From Phyto melanocephala (taxonomy: Eukaryota; Arthropoda; Insecta; Diptera; Rhinophoridae), in the NCBI GenBank assembly GCA_941918925.1, contig OW799236.1, positions 106,036,562-106,100,561 of the forward strand: 64,000 bases of DNA, read 5' to 3'. The notes below the pieces were generated by a model. The model saw only the letters and a list, made by a program, of their open reading frames with translations. It was not told where the DNA came from and made no database searches. Numbering within the stretch: position 1 is the stretch's first letter; each line of letters opens with the position of its first letter. Below, one piece after another: positions 23,330 to 33,213 of the stretch. The position numbers and the translations under genes were made by a program.

Positions 23330-24455
23330 TAAAGAAGAATAAAAGCATTATATATTTAGTTTATTTAAAAACATATTTTTTTGAAATATTACGGCTTATA
23401 CGGTTATTACCGTTTTTATATTAATCTTACAAAAAAAAAATTAACCACTTGGTGTGGACCACTGTTGTCGATGTTTTGTTTTTGGCATGAACAATTTTTT
23501 GACAGTTGCTCTGCCGACGTTTTGTTCTACTCTGAACCAATCGATGGCTCGTCTAGACGTTAAGTTATGGTACTAACCCTTTTAAAAAGTTGGATCGCAC
23601 TAGTTTTATATATATTTGTTAGTATTGTAAAGGTTAGAATGAAATAATTTACTTTTTTTAAGACTTATTTGGGGTATTCACGTCACCTTTTTAGTCTTGC
23701 GAAGTTTTTTGTTTACGTGATCAAAACGTTTACCGAAAACGTGTTTAATATGCAAAGAACGAAGCCGATCATTTAATATGCGCCGAGTTAATGATCAAAT
23801 AGAATTTCGACGTAACGTAATTTTCTATAGAAATTTTTTTCTAAAATACGTCACAGAATTCAGTCGTGTAATACAATTTATCTTATTTTCCGAGCGTAGT
23901 TTCTATTTGCAAATATACCAAAATATGTGTTTCTTGTTATGGCGCAAGATAGAACGAAAATAAAAGAATATAAAACAAATGAGAGTATTTGACGCTACTG
24001 TTGTCGATTTATTTTTGGCCCCTAATTTTTCGTCCTGCATTTGCGATGCATTTCTGTTTGAGCATTTAAGTGGGTTATTTTAACTATTAAAATATGTAGC
24101 TATTCCTTAAAGCAATAGCACTAGGTTAGAAGTAATGCAAAAAGTAAAAGTTGATGCAAAATTATTTCTTACACAATTAGTTTTTTTGGTCTTTTGTTGT
24201 TGTATTGTAAAATTACTAGTATGATAGAGCAGACGTTATCCTGCCGCCATGTAGGATGGGATGTAGAAATTTGTGATTGTATGTGTTTTTGAAAGATAAA
24301 ACTAAAATAGAAATTGTATTCCATTATGGTTGAAATGCAAATGTACAATAGTTAGTTTATGGGAACTTTTGATAACACGTGTAGCATCTTTTAATTTTAC
24401 ATTTTAGGTTGAAGATCTATTGCTTTAATGGCATGCATAGTAGATAAGAAAGCGT
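23330..24455. other. AT-rich stretch, no gene seen
   Basis: Short frames only (for example 23381-23563 and 23778-23963), without domains, splice context or composition shift. Confidence 0.5.
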
Positions 24456-24458
24456 AGA

Positions 24459-25352
24459 TATAGAATATACGGTTCAGTTAGTAGATTAAAAAATTGTTTT
24501 TGAGAATGTCTTGAACATTTCAAATAAATGTTAAATCTCGACAACAGCGTCATCTAAAGTGAACCCAAAATATCAATATTGAAATATGTCGCTGAATATT
24601 TAGGATCTCTAGAAGGAACCAATGGATCCTACGAGAAAAAGAAATAAATTATCCGTGAGAGAAACGCCCAGACTATAGTCTACTCTATAGGAATGACTAG
24701 AAGCTCTAGTATAGAATATACGGTTCAGTTAGTAGATTAAAATTTTTTTTGAGATTGTCTTGAACATTTATTAACAGAGTGCAAATAAATGTTAAATCTC
24801 CACAACAGCGTCATCAAAAGTGAACCGAAAATATCAATATTGAAATATGTCGCTGAATATTTAGGATCTCTAGAAGGAACCAATGGATCCTACGAGAAAA
24901 AGAAATAAATTATCCGTGAGAGAAACGCCCAGACTATAGTCTACTCTATAGGAATGACTAGAAGCTCTAGTATAGAATATACGGTTCAGTTAGTAGATTA
25001 AAATTTTTTTTGAGATTGTCTTGAACATTTATTAACAGAGTGCAAATAAATGTTAAATCTCCACAACAGCGTCATCAAAAGTGAACCGAAAATATCAATA
25101 TTGAAATATGTCGCTGAATATTTAGGATCTCTAGAAGGAACCAATGGATCCTACGAGAAAAAGAAATAAATTATCCGTGAGAAACACGCCCAGACTATAG
25201 TCTACTCTATAGGAATGACTAGAAGCTCTAGTATAGAATATACGGTTCAGTTAGTAGATTAAAAAAAATTTTTTTTTGATAATGTCTTGAACATTTATTA
25301 ACAGAGTTCAAATAAATGTTAATTAAATCTTAACAACAGCACCATCTAAAGT
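24459..25352 (+). repeat. 261-bp tandem repeat array, about 3.4 copies
   Basis: The block TAGAATATACGGTTCAGTTA starts at 24461, 24712, 24973 and 25234. Spacings are 251, 261 and 261; the first unit lacks the ATTAACAGAGTG segment. Each full unit carries CTCTAGAAGGAACCAATGGA and ACGCCCAGACTATAGTCTAC. The second and third units are almost identical, which implies recent amplification. The last unit decays after about 118 bp. Confidence 0.92.
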
Positions 25353-26900
25353 ACTTTCAGAGATAAGCGTTTTCGAACACAGTTTGCTAAAAAGACAAAA
25401 AATATCAATCAATAAAATTATTTAAATCATAGTCTTATCTATAATTACGTATGACTACATTGTAGTAGATATTTTAGTCCAGTATTTATCCTAGTTAACA
25501 GTTATTGTTTAATCCGGTATCCAGATGATTGTCTGATCTTTCGATATGAAGATTTAAAAAAAAATTTCCTTCTTAATAGAAAATAAACCGTAATCTTTAA
25601 ATCTCCTTTAAGTTTCCGTAATTATTATTATATTTCAGTTTTCATTTGAATTTAATTATGTTTAAAATTATGATGAGCTCGTAATGGGCAGGTTTTTTTA
25701 TAATTTTTTTTAGTGTTTTTTCACGACTTAACTATTATTTACGAATATTATGCAATTCTGTTTTAAATTACTTTTTAAAAAAATATATGATTTTGTTGCA
25801 AATTGTCTACATGTTAGTTGAAAACAAATTGTTCATATGAATTTTTGTTGCCTTTTTATGCAATATGTGGAGAGAAAAACACAACAGCAACACAAAACAA
25901 AAAGAAAAATATAATAAATAATAAAAATTAATTTTGTTAGTTAGCAAGAAAACAAAAAAAAAAACAAAATAATAATAAATAAAACAACATAATAATAAAA
26001 TTATGTGAGTGAGTAAATTTTAAGGTTTTTTTTTTTGGTTTTTTTCTCTTACATGATTTCAACGTTGTGCCACATGTCTATAGTTTTATTTTCGCGTAAT
26101 TTGAGATGCATAATTATAAGCACGATACGGCAAAAAAAAACTAAATAAATCGCAAAAAAGAAATATATATTACAAACAGAAAACATGGTAATAAAAATAT
26201 TGCACTAAAAATTAAATAAAATGAAACCCCATACAAGTGTACGAACAAAATTTTTATTTATACAATTGATTGAACAAGTTTTTCAGGTCAATTGAACAAA
26301 TAGTATAAATACTCTTTCGCGTACATAGCAACAACAATAGTAACAATAATAACGACAACTAATTTGTTACTAATAAACAAAAGTGTTAGATTACACAATG
26401 GACTAACGGCCCGATTGATGGTTGGCTGAATCGTTTCTTCGATCGATCGATCGTTTGTTGTTGTTCCATAAAAGCAAAAGGCGGTGTGGATGGTGTGGTT
26501 ATTAATATCATGTTAACTAAAATTAAATGTTAATAATCGTGTATAATGAAATTTATTAATAATAATATTGCATATATTAATTACACGAATTATTATCAAA
26601 TAACGACCGGTAAAAAAGAAATTGAAGTAGCATTTAACTTAGTTCAAAGCTATTGGGTTTTGCAACGCAATAGGGCGACAAAAAAGTGTTGTTAATAGTC
26701 TTTTCTTAATTTTAGTCTTAAGTGTTGTCTATGCTATGGTCTACATTTTCGATCTGTAAAGCAGTTTAAAATCTATCGTTCATAATCTGGTCTTCAGTTT
26801 ACAATCTAGTTGTTCGTGTTAAAGCTTGTCTATAGTCTATGATGTCCATCCATCGATTTATCGAAAGCAATATATCTACATATTGTCAAATTTCAATTTT
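25353..26900. other. AT-rich stretch with no gene; possible promoter-like patch at 26280-26520
   Basis: Mostly poly-A/T and CAACA-type tracts. Around 26280-26520 the sequence is less AT-rich and includes GTATAAATAC, a CGATCGATCGATCG run and AAGGCGGTGTGGATGGTGTGG. This could be a cis-regulatory or alternative-first-exon region of the host gene, but nothing proves it. Confidence 0.3.
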
Positions 26901-26904
26901 TAAA

Positions 26905-27215
26905 AAATCGTTAGTTGCACGTAGCGCCATCCTATTGAAACCACATTTTACCCAGATCAATGTCATCAATGCTAATGAAAAATATTAAAGATCATGTTGA
27001 GGTAACGATCTTCAATAACCGTAAAGCAAGCTTTGGCTTAATGTTTGAAAAAATACTATTCAATAATTTCATCACCAAATGGTGAATTTGTCATGAAATA
27101 ATGGATTCTGTAAGATCTGTTCTTATTAATAAATCTTAATTCATTAAGCCAAAAATGATCCTCATGACTAAACACAATTTTGCGATAAAACATTGAGTAA
27201 ATTTTTTAGTTTCCC
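26905..27215 (-). pseudogene. Transposase fragment, Tc1/mariner DDE_3 type
   Basis: Minus-strand frames with several stops show, from right to left, a HEDHFWLNEF-like block (first catalytic region). They continue through RYLNMIFNIF-like sequence to DDIDLGKMWFQ then stop then DGATCN at about 26920-26965. WFQQDGAT is the second catalytic block, so the order and spacing fit this family. The C-terminal third is missing. No termini were identified. Confidence 0.65.
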
Positions 27216-28605
27216 AAATTTGAAAAATTTGGTATCGTGTTTCAAGCTATAAATTGTCACAGTGAGCGCAATATGAATCTTTGCTTGACTATTAATCCTT
27301 TCCTAGATTCTATTAGGCTTAAAAAACACCCTACATATGTGATTATGGTTCCACTAACAACACACTCAAAGAAATTTGTTTGCAATTCTCTTTTACAAAA
27401 TCTTATTACACTGCTCAAATATAACTTAAGCAAAATTTTATATAATATTGTGGCAAAGCAATTTTGTGTTATAAATTCTTTAAAATTAATTTTTAAAAAT
27501 CATAAAAAACAAACAAAAATTGATTTTTTGGTACAATTTTAGTAAAAAAAAAATCTGAATTTCTAAGTAAGCGTTTTTTTAAATAAGAAAACAGACAGGA
27601 AGTAAACCAAAAAATTCATAACATTTCCTTAAAGGCGTACGGAATACATTTCGGCAAACTTAAACCAAATACTAGGGTGATCGATTGTTCAACTTTTTTA
27701 AGAAACCGGTTTTCAAATAGTCTGAAAATTAGAAAAAAAACCGGTTGCTATATTGAAAACTTAGAAAAACCCGGTTAACTGGTTCGAATATATAAAATAT
27801 AATATTTTATGAAAAAATCAAAAAATATTTAAAAAAATATTATAATAAAGATTATATCTAAATATGAAATTTTTACAGTTTAAATACGTTTGGCTGCACA
27901 ATCCGCAACAACTGACATGAATGCAGTTGACCCATTTGGTTTTAATTATTTGAATTTATGACAAAAGAGGTACTCTTTACAAGTAAAATAAATAAATACA
28001 TAGACTAGTACCTAAATAAATAAGACTTTATAAGGCTGTTATAAATTTTTGTATCTCCTTCTGTACATGTTTTAAATGTTAAATAGATCTTTTGAACTAA
28101 TATGCACTAACGTATTTTGTTTGAAATGATTTCTGTAATTTTAAATACATTTTAAAGGCTAGGGAAAAAATCTTTAAAATTTCATTTTAAAAACTCTTTC
28201 TTATACCCCTGACAGACATACAAATATAGGCATAAACTAGTTTGTTTGATGGTTTAATTGAAATTTAAGTTAAAAGACACACAATGCCATGAATTAAAAT
28301 TAGGATCTGGAAGGAGAGATTATTGGTTTTTCTTTATTGTAACTACTCTTTTTACCTAAAAGTGATCGAGCAGCTAAGTTTATGCTTCAATTACCTTTAA
28401 CTCTTAACGTTAGGTTTATGTCCTTTAAAAAAGATAGTATTTAAGCTTAGTTATTTTTCTTATTTTAAATTTGTTTTTTTAACAACAAATAAATTTCTTA
28501 CATTATTATGGAAGAATATTTAGTATTATTTATTTTTTGATTTTTGGAAACTTTTCGCGTACTAAATATACTATGGTACGATTCGTAACAATGATATATA
28601 GAAAT

Positions 28606-30120
28606 CTTGCCAAAACGGAACTGGTACTGTTCACAAGGAGGTACAAAATACCGACCTTTGCTACGCCTAGGATAGACGGAGTGGCACTAGCGCTATCCGA
28701 TAATGCCAAATATTTGGGTCCCGTATTGGACAGCAAACTAAACTGGAATCTGAATACAAAATCCAGAACCACTAAGGCGGCAACTGTATTATACTGCTGC
28801 AAGAGGGCAATTGGCCTTAATTGGGGTATTAACCCCAGGAACTTATACTGGCTATACGATTCTGTCGTCAGACCAATTCTTTATTACGGAGCGGCAGTCT
28901 GGTGGGTGGCGCTGGAGAAGAGAATCCACCAGGACAGTTTCGGACGTATTATGAGAATGGCTGCGATTATGATAACAGATGCTCTTAGGACCACACCATC
29001 TAAGGCACTGTTCACTATTTTAAACTGGTTACCACCAGACATCATGGCTAGGCAGATGGCTGCGGACACCGCACTGAGGCAGAATGCCACAAGGGCATGG
29101 AAGTATGTGAATTATGGACATGCAAGAATTTTGGGTATGATCAATATTGCTTCTCCTATTGATTACAAGGTACCTGAACCAGCATTCGATCCGGGTTTCG
29201 TGACGAATATACCGGATAGATCTGAATACGACAACGGCCACCGACCTCCGGAGAATGCCATCCAGATATTTACTGACGGATCGAAATCACATGCTGGAGC
29301 TGGATGTGGTATCTTTTCGATCCAGTTGGGTTTGGAATTGTCCCTTAGGCTACCGGATTACTGTAGCGCGATACAGGCCGAACTAATGGCTATTAGGACA
29401 GCCGCGGAACAGATTCAGTATAATGAAATATCTGGCAGGGATATTTATATATTTACTGACAGCAAGGCGGTTATTAGGTCCCTTGAGAGTGTGTACAGCA
29501 CATCGAAAATTGCCCAGGAATGCCGGGTGTCTCTTGAGGAGATAGCGAGACATTCGACGTTTACCCTTGTGTGGGTTCCAGGACATGGGGATATTGATGG
29601 TAATAATAGAGCTGATACACTTGTAAAAGCCGGTACCACCTTAGATTCGGTTGAATCCAGTTATGCTTTGGGTATTTCCTTATCGAAGGGTAAGCAGCTA
29701 ATCTCGCATCAATTCTATTTGGATGCCAAGGAAAGATGGGTGAGAGAACCCACTTGTTTGGAAACCAGAAAGATCTGGGCTGACATGGATGTGAATAGGA
29801 CGCAATATGCAGTGAATATGCCCCGAATCCATCTTAAGAACCTCATAGCGGTCATTACCGGACACTGGCCTATAGGTACACATGCGAAAAGGCTGAATAT
29901 CCCTTACAACGACTTCTGCAGAAGTTGCGATAACGAGGAAGAGGAGGAGACGACTGAACATTTTCTCTGCAATTGTCCTGCATTCGGGGACCTGAGACGT
30001 CAGATTCTGGGTCAACAAATACTTGTAAGCAAAACTTGTCTTTCCGCAGTTGAACTGGGAAAGATCCATACCTTCGTAAACAGGACAGGATGGCTGAGGA
30101 ACGACGGCCAGAGGACATAG
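28606..30120 (+). CDS. LINE ORF2 C-terminal part: RT thumb, RNase H, zinc knuckle (partial)
   Basis: The C-terminal part of a retrotransposon polyprotein that copies element RNA into DNA. The in-frame ATG at 28537 belongs to the host hAT sequence. The first 23 codons are therefore not native, and real LINE sequence starts at LAKTELVLFTRR. Residue numbers count from 28537. The thumb region has VVRPILYYGAAVWW (about residues 110-123). RNase H follows with all four acidic residues: D247 (FTDGS), E282 (QAELMA), D308 (FTDSKA) and D360 (NNRADT), plus WVPGHGDIDG. Then comes a C-x2-C-x10-H-x4-C knuckle (C461, C464, H475, C480). There are no stops or frameshifts, so insertion is recent. The polymerase YADD box is absent. 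The arrangement fits RNase H-bearing clades (I, LOA, R1 or Jockey groups); I cannot choose. Confidence 0.92.
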   Translation, partial: LAKTELVLFTRRYKIPTFATPRIDGVALALSDNAKYLGPVLDSKLNWNLNTKSRTTKAATVLYCCKRAIGLNWGINPRNLYWLYDSVVRPILYYGAAVWWVALEKRIHQDSFGRIMRMAAIMITDALRTTPSKALFTILNWLPPDIMARQMAADTALRQNATRAWKYVNYGHARILGMINIASPIDYKVPEPAFDPGFVTNIPDRSEYDNGHRPPENAIQIFTDGSKSHAGAGCGIFSIQLGLELSLRLPDYCSAIQAELMAIRTAAEQIQYNEISGRDIYIFTDSKAVIRSLESVYSTSKIAQECRVSLEEIARHSTFTLVWVPGHGDIDGNNRADTLVKAGTTLDSVESSYALGISLSKGKQLISHQFYLDAKERWVREPTCLETRKIWADMDVNRTQYAVNMPRIHLKNLIAVITGHWPIGTHAKRLNIPYNDFCRSCDNEEEEETTEHFLCNCPAFGDLRRQILGQQILVSKTCLSAVELGKIHTFVNRTGWLRNDGQRT

Positions 30121-30219
30121 ACAAACGGGCGATGGTGCCTACGGTATCACAACGGGACCCTCGGAGGACCCAAGTGAGCTATGCCTTCGGGCGGCTGCCG
30201 GATCTAACCTAACCTAACC
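28606..30219 (+). mobile_element. 5'-truncated non-LTR retrotransposon with (TAACC)n tail
   Basis: It is bounded by an 11-bp target duplication TATATAGAAAT (28595-28605 and 30220-30230). The left end starts inside the C-terminal part of the reverse transcriptase, so this is a typical 5' truncation. The 3' end follows about 99 bp of untranslated sequence and is TAACCTAACCTAACC rather than poly-A. It inserted into the hAT element at 27673-30377 and is the younger of the two. GC content is clearly higher than the surroundings. Confidence 0.93.
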
Positions 30220-30385
30220 TATATAGAAATAAACTTACAAAAATCAAAAACCGGCTTTTTCGGATAAAAAAACCGGTGTATTCGATATTTGAAAAATCAA
30301 CATTTAGAAAAAACCACCAGCTGAACGATGAAAAAAACGGGTTTTCCACCGGTTGTAAAACCGAGTCGATCACCCTACCAAATAC

Positions 30386-30999
30386 CCATTCTTTGATTAA
30401 AAAAATTTCTTTCAGTGTTTTTTTTTCTTTTTTTTTTTGTCAGCCAAAACTTGCTACTACGTCAGAAATCCTGATAGTCTCTTTATGAAACTTTGATTCT
30501 TATTTATATAAGATCTTAAAACCTGTCAAAATTGCCTACCGTAAACATATATCTTTTTTCGCGTTACGCCCATAAGTATACTTTACTTTTTATTCTATTA
30601 ATTACCTTCGCCTTTTATACTAAAAAATTTTGTTTTCGGCATTCATTATTATTTTCTGCCAAAAAATTACATTTAAATAAAATACATTTGACAATAACTT
30701 CCGTTAAAAAAAAAAAATATATATAAATAAACAACTGTGGTATTGCTTTTTAAATAAATTGATTTTTAATTATAAAATTGACATTGAATTATTCTGCTGG
30801 CATATTTATGGTTAAAATTAGCGGAAGTCAGAAAAAAAGAACAAAATAAAAATAATTTTACAATTGTTCGACTTACTATTTTTAGCATAATTTATTATTA
30901 TGTTTATATTTTTAAAATTTTAAATTGTATTTAAATATATAAACATTATTTTTGAAGTGTGATTATTAATAGTTGTTCTACTTTTCTTTATATTTTCAG
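30386..30999 (+). other. Intronic sequence upstream of the bun exon
   Basis: AT-rich, ending in a pyrimidine-rich tract (TTCTACTTTTCTTTATATTT) and AG immediately before 31000, a good 3' splice site. No other coding block is seen. Confidence 0.6.
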
Positions 31000-31051
31000 T
31001 GCATCTGGTACAAGTGCAGTTGCAATCGATAATAAAATCGAACAAGCAATG
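31000..31051 (+). CDS. bun: Internal exon of bunched (TSC22-domain protein)
   Basis: A 52-bp exon between a strong acceptor (pyrimidine tract then CAG, ending 30999) and a consensus donor (GTGAGT from 31052). The first base completes a codon begun upstream. The remaining 17 codons read ASGTSAVAIDNKIEQAM and end in phase 0. This peptide is the start of the TSC box conserved from flies to mammals (mammalian TSC22D proteins have the near-identical ASGASVVAIDNKIEQAM). TSC22 proteins are leucine-zipper regulators; bunched acts in fly growth, oogenesis and eye development. From memory, a short exon also sits here in the mammalian genes. The following exon, expected to continue with DLVKSHL and the zipper, was not found up to 64000, so the intron probably exceeds 32 kb. 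Upstream exons were also not found. Confidence 0.87.
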
Positions 31052-31523
31052 GTGAGTATGAAGATTTTAAATTTTCTTTTATATTAAAATATTATTATAA
31101 AGTTTTTATTAGAAAGTTGAAAAACATGTCCTTTTTTCCTAACAAAACAAAGCCCTTTAGAGACTAGGGGCTGCATTTTAAATTTGTTATCCTATAACAA
31201 GACAACATGTATGTAGTGTGTAATGCAAAATATCTGTTTCAATATTTATTTTAATTTTGGTTGTTTAAATAATTTATTAAAATGTCTCATTAATTTTGAA
31301 CTCAACTTAATTTTATTTTAATGCGCCTCTTATTTGTTTATAAATCTGAGAGAAATATAAACATTAAAACATAATGAAGTGATAATTACTTATTTATTTA
31401 TTTATATTGTATTTATTTTTAGAGGTCACTTGCTTGCAAACAAAAAGCAGTCGTTATATCAAAAAATAAAAGAAAAATATTTTAAAGAGAAATACGAAAA
31501 TGGCTATAATTTATATCAGCATA
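31052..31523 (+). other. Start of the intron after the bun exon
   Basis: Donor GTGAGTATG at 31052, then AT-rich sequence without genes. A short frame at 31379-31567 runs into the next transposon and is chance. Confidence 0.6.
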
Positions 31524-31525
31524 TA

Positions 31526-32447
31526 TCGGGTGTCCCAACTAGAACGCAATTTTTAAATTTTAAATAAAACACAGACATTTAAAAAAAATCGTGAAACTTT
31601 ATTATATCGTAAAGTAGACAGAATGAGGTTGTATATGGAACAATATATTGTGCAGATGACCTCCGCGGCTTTGCCGGCACACACGCGATCTTTTAATGAA
31701 ATTTTCAATGACCTTTTTGCATAAATGCTGCGGTATTTCATTAATGCAGCGTCCAATTTCCTCTTTTAAGGCTTGAGTCGTCGTCGGCTTATTCGCGTAA
31801 ACCATCGACTTTAAAAAACCCCAAAGAAAAAAATCTAAAGGTGTTAAATCACACGATCTAGGCGGCCAATTCTTGTCTCCAAAACGCGAAATAACACGAC
31901 TGGGAAATGACTGATGCAGCAATTGAATTGTTTCTCTGGCTGTATGACATGTAGCGCCATCTTGTTAAAACCGCATGCCCTCCACATTCATTTCTTCAAT
32001 TCTAGGCAAGAAAAAACTGGTTATCTGGCTGCATAGTGGATTTGGAGACACCAATTTGCTGAGCTCATTGTCGAATTGAGGTGGATGGAGTTTGAGCGAC
32101 ATCATCACGTATAGCTGCGACATTTTCGGTCGATCGACCTGGTCGAAGGCGCGTTGTTGTCTTTACATCACTAACAGTCCCAGTTTCCGCAAATTTATCC
32201 ATTAATCTCTTTACAGTTGACTCTTTTGGAGCATTATTGTGACCCCAAATTGATCGCAATTTGCGAACTGTAGCCGCAAAACTTTCACCATTTTGGTAAA
32301 ACAATTTCACAATGAGAATGCGTTGTTCATGCGTGTAGCGCTCCTCGTACCTTCTACTAGCAAACAATAACAATTGGTCAAATGTCAAACAATGACACTT
32401 CGAATGGCGCCAAATTTTAAAAATTGCGTTCTAGTTGGGACACCCGA
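31526..32447 (-). mobile_element. Tc1/mariner element with internal deletion, intact ends
   Basis: Nearly perfect inverted termini of about 32 bp (TCGGGTGTCCCAACTAGAAC then GCAATTTTTAAA) run from 31526 and back from 32447. TA lies on both outer sides (31524-31525 and 32448-32449). At 922 bp it is shorter than a full element because the middle of the transposase is deleted. Ends this well matched suggest a fairly young insertion. It sits about 470 bp downstream of the bun exon, in the intron. Confidence 0.92.
31602..32388 (-). pseudogene. Transposase, DUF4817 N-terminus plus DDE_3 C-terminus, deleted core
   Basis: The N-terminal frame (32388 to 32065) encodes YTHEQRILIVKLFYQNGES, KESTVKRLMDKF and RSTENVAAIRDDV, the helix-turn-helix DNA-binding part. 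After a stop the frame continues AQQIGVSKSTM. A deletion near 32025 then removes the first catalytic aspartate region. It resumes with PRIEEMNVEGMRF, a stop where glutamine is expected, DGATCHTARETIQLL, then ISRFGDKNWPPRSCDLTPLD and FFLWGF (31922 to 31602). The second and third acidic residues survive. It cannot make a working transposase, but the termini are mobilisable in principle. Confidence 0.88.
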
Positions 32448-32449
32448 TA

Positions 32450-33126
32450 GAAATATTTACAAATATAATTAAAAATATTAATTTGTATGGCACATAAATC
32501 AACTGTCAAAAGCGAAACAGAAATAATTTCTTTATCCATTTTTAGTAACATTTTCTTTGCCGCCTCGAACAAAAGATTTTTGAGTGACTGTAATGACGTG
32601 TTTTTTAATTTAATTTTTGAAAATTTAATATTAATTAAAAAAAAATCATGCTTTCTTTAGTAGCATAGACAAAAACCGACTTTGCTTATTAATAAGTTCA
32701 AAACAGACGTAAGAATTTCTTCGAACTCCCCTAAAAAATCTGCTTGATTTATACTTTACTTTGAGTTATTTTAAATCAAAAAATGTTTCCTCATCAGGTG
32801 TTTGTCTTTTATTTTATTACAATATTAACATGATCATAGATGCAAGCGCATTCATTTAAATTCATTCATTTGATGGTGCCCAATGCGTCATAATCACGTA
32901 ACTCAATCATGTTTGTCGATGTAATTTGCGAATAATTGTTGTCACTTGTTAGCGATATAAATTTCATTTCATAATTTATTATATTTTTTTTTTTATTAGT
33001 CGAACATACAATTTTTTAAATATTAAAATCGTTTATTTACTCTGCATTATGAATATTTTGCTTATTAACAGAACAAAAACAGAAATATTATTTTAAAGAA
33101 GATTTAAGTAAAGCTCTCCTAAGTTT
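32450..33126. other. Intronic AT-rich stretch
   Basis: No coding block, transposon ends or tandem repeats are seen until the TACA tract. Confidence 0.5.
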
Positions 33127-33213
33127 TACATACATACATACATACATATATACATACATACATACATACATACATACATACATACATACATACATACATA
33201 CATACATACATAC
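33127..33213 (+). repeat. (TACA)n microsatellite, about 87 bp
   Basis: Uninterrupted except for one ATATATA irregularity near 33147-33152. Confidence 0.97.

Larger units (their letters stand above)
27673..30377. mobile_element. hAT element of the TAGGGTGATCGA family, split by a LINE
   Basis: It begins TAGGGTGATCGATTG and ends GTCGATCACCCTA, with a perfect 8-bp duplication CCAAATAC at 27665-27672 and 30378-30385. Terminal regions match the 388-bp copy at 7589-7976, including the ACCGGTT cluster and the GGTGTATTCGA.ATTTGAAAAAT block. A retrotransposon occupies 28606-30219. Without it and one copy of its 11-bp target duplication the hAT copy is 1080 bp, about 700 bp longer than the other. That extra interior shows no transposase I can recognise. 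Confidence 0.92.

Noticed and set aside
27237..27542. 101-codon plus-strand gene
   Set aside because: AT-rich composition equal to its flanks, no domain or splice context, and it follows directly after a transposase relic on the other strand.
29698..30069. 123-codon minus-strand gene
   Set aside because: Shadow of the LINE reading frame on the opposite strand.
32500..32530. Next bun exon (DLVKS-like GTCAAAAGC)
   Set aside because: No open frame for the TSC box or leucine zipper follows, and no acceptor site precedes it.
33127..33213. CRISPR-like or regularly spaced repeat
   Set aside because: A simple (TACA)n microsatellite in a eukaryotic genome.
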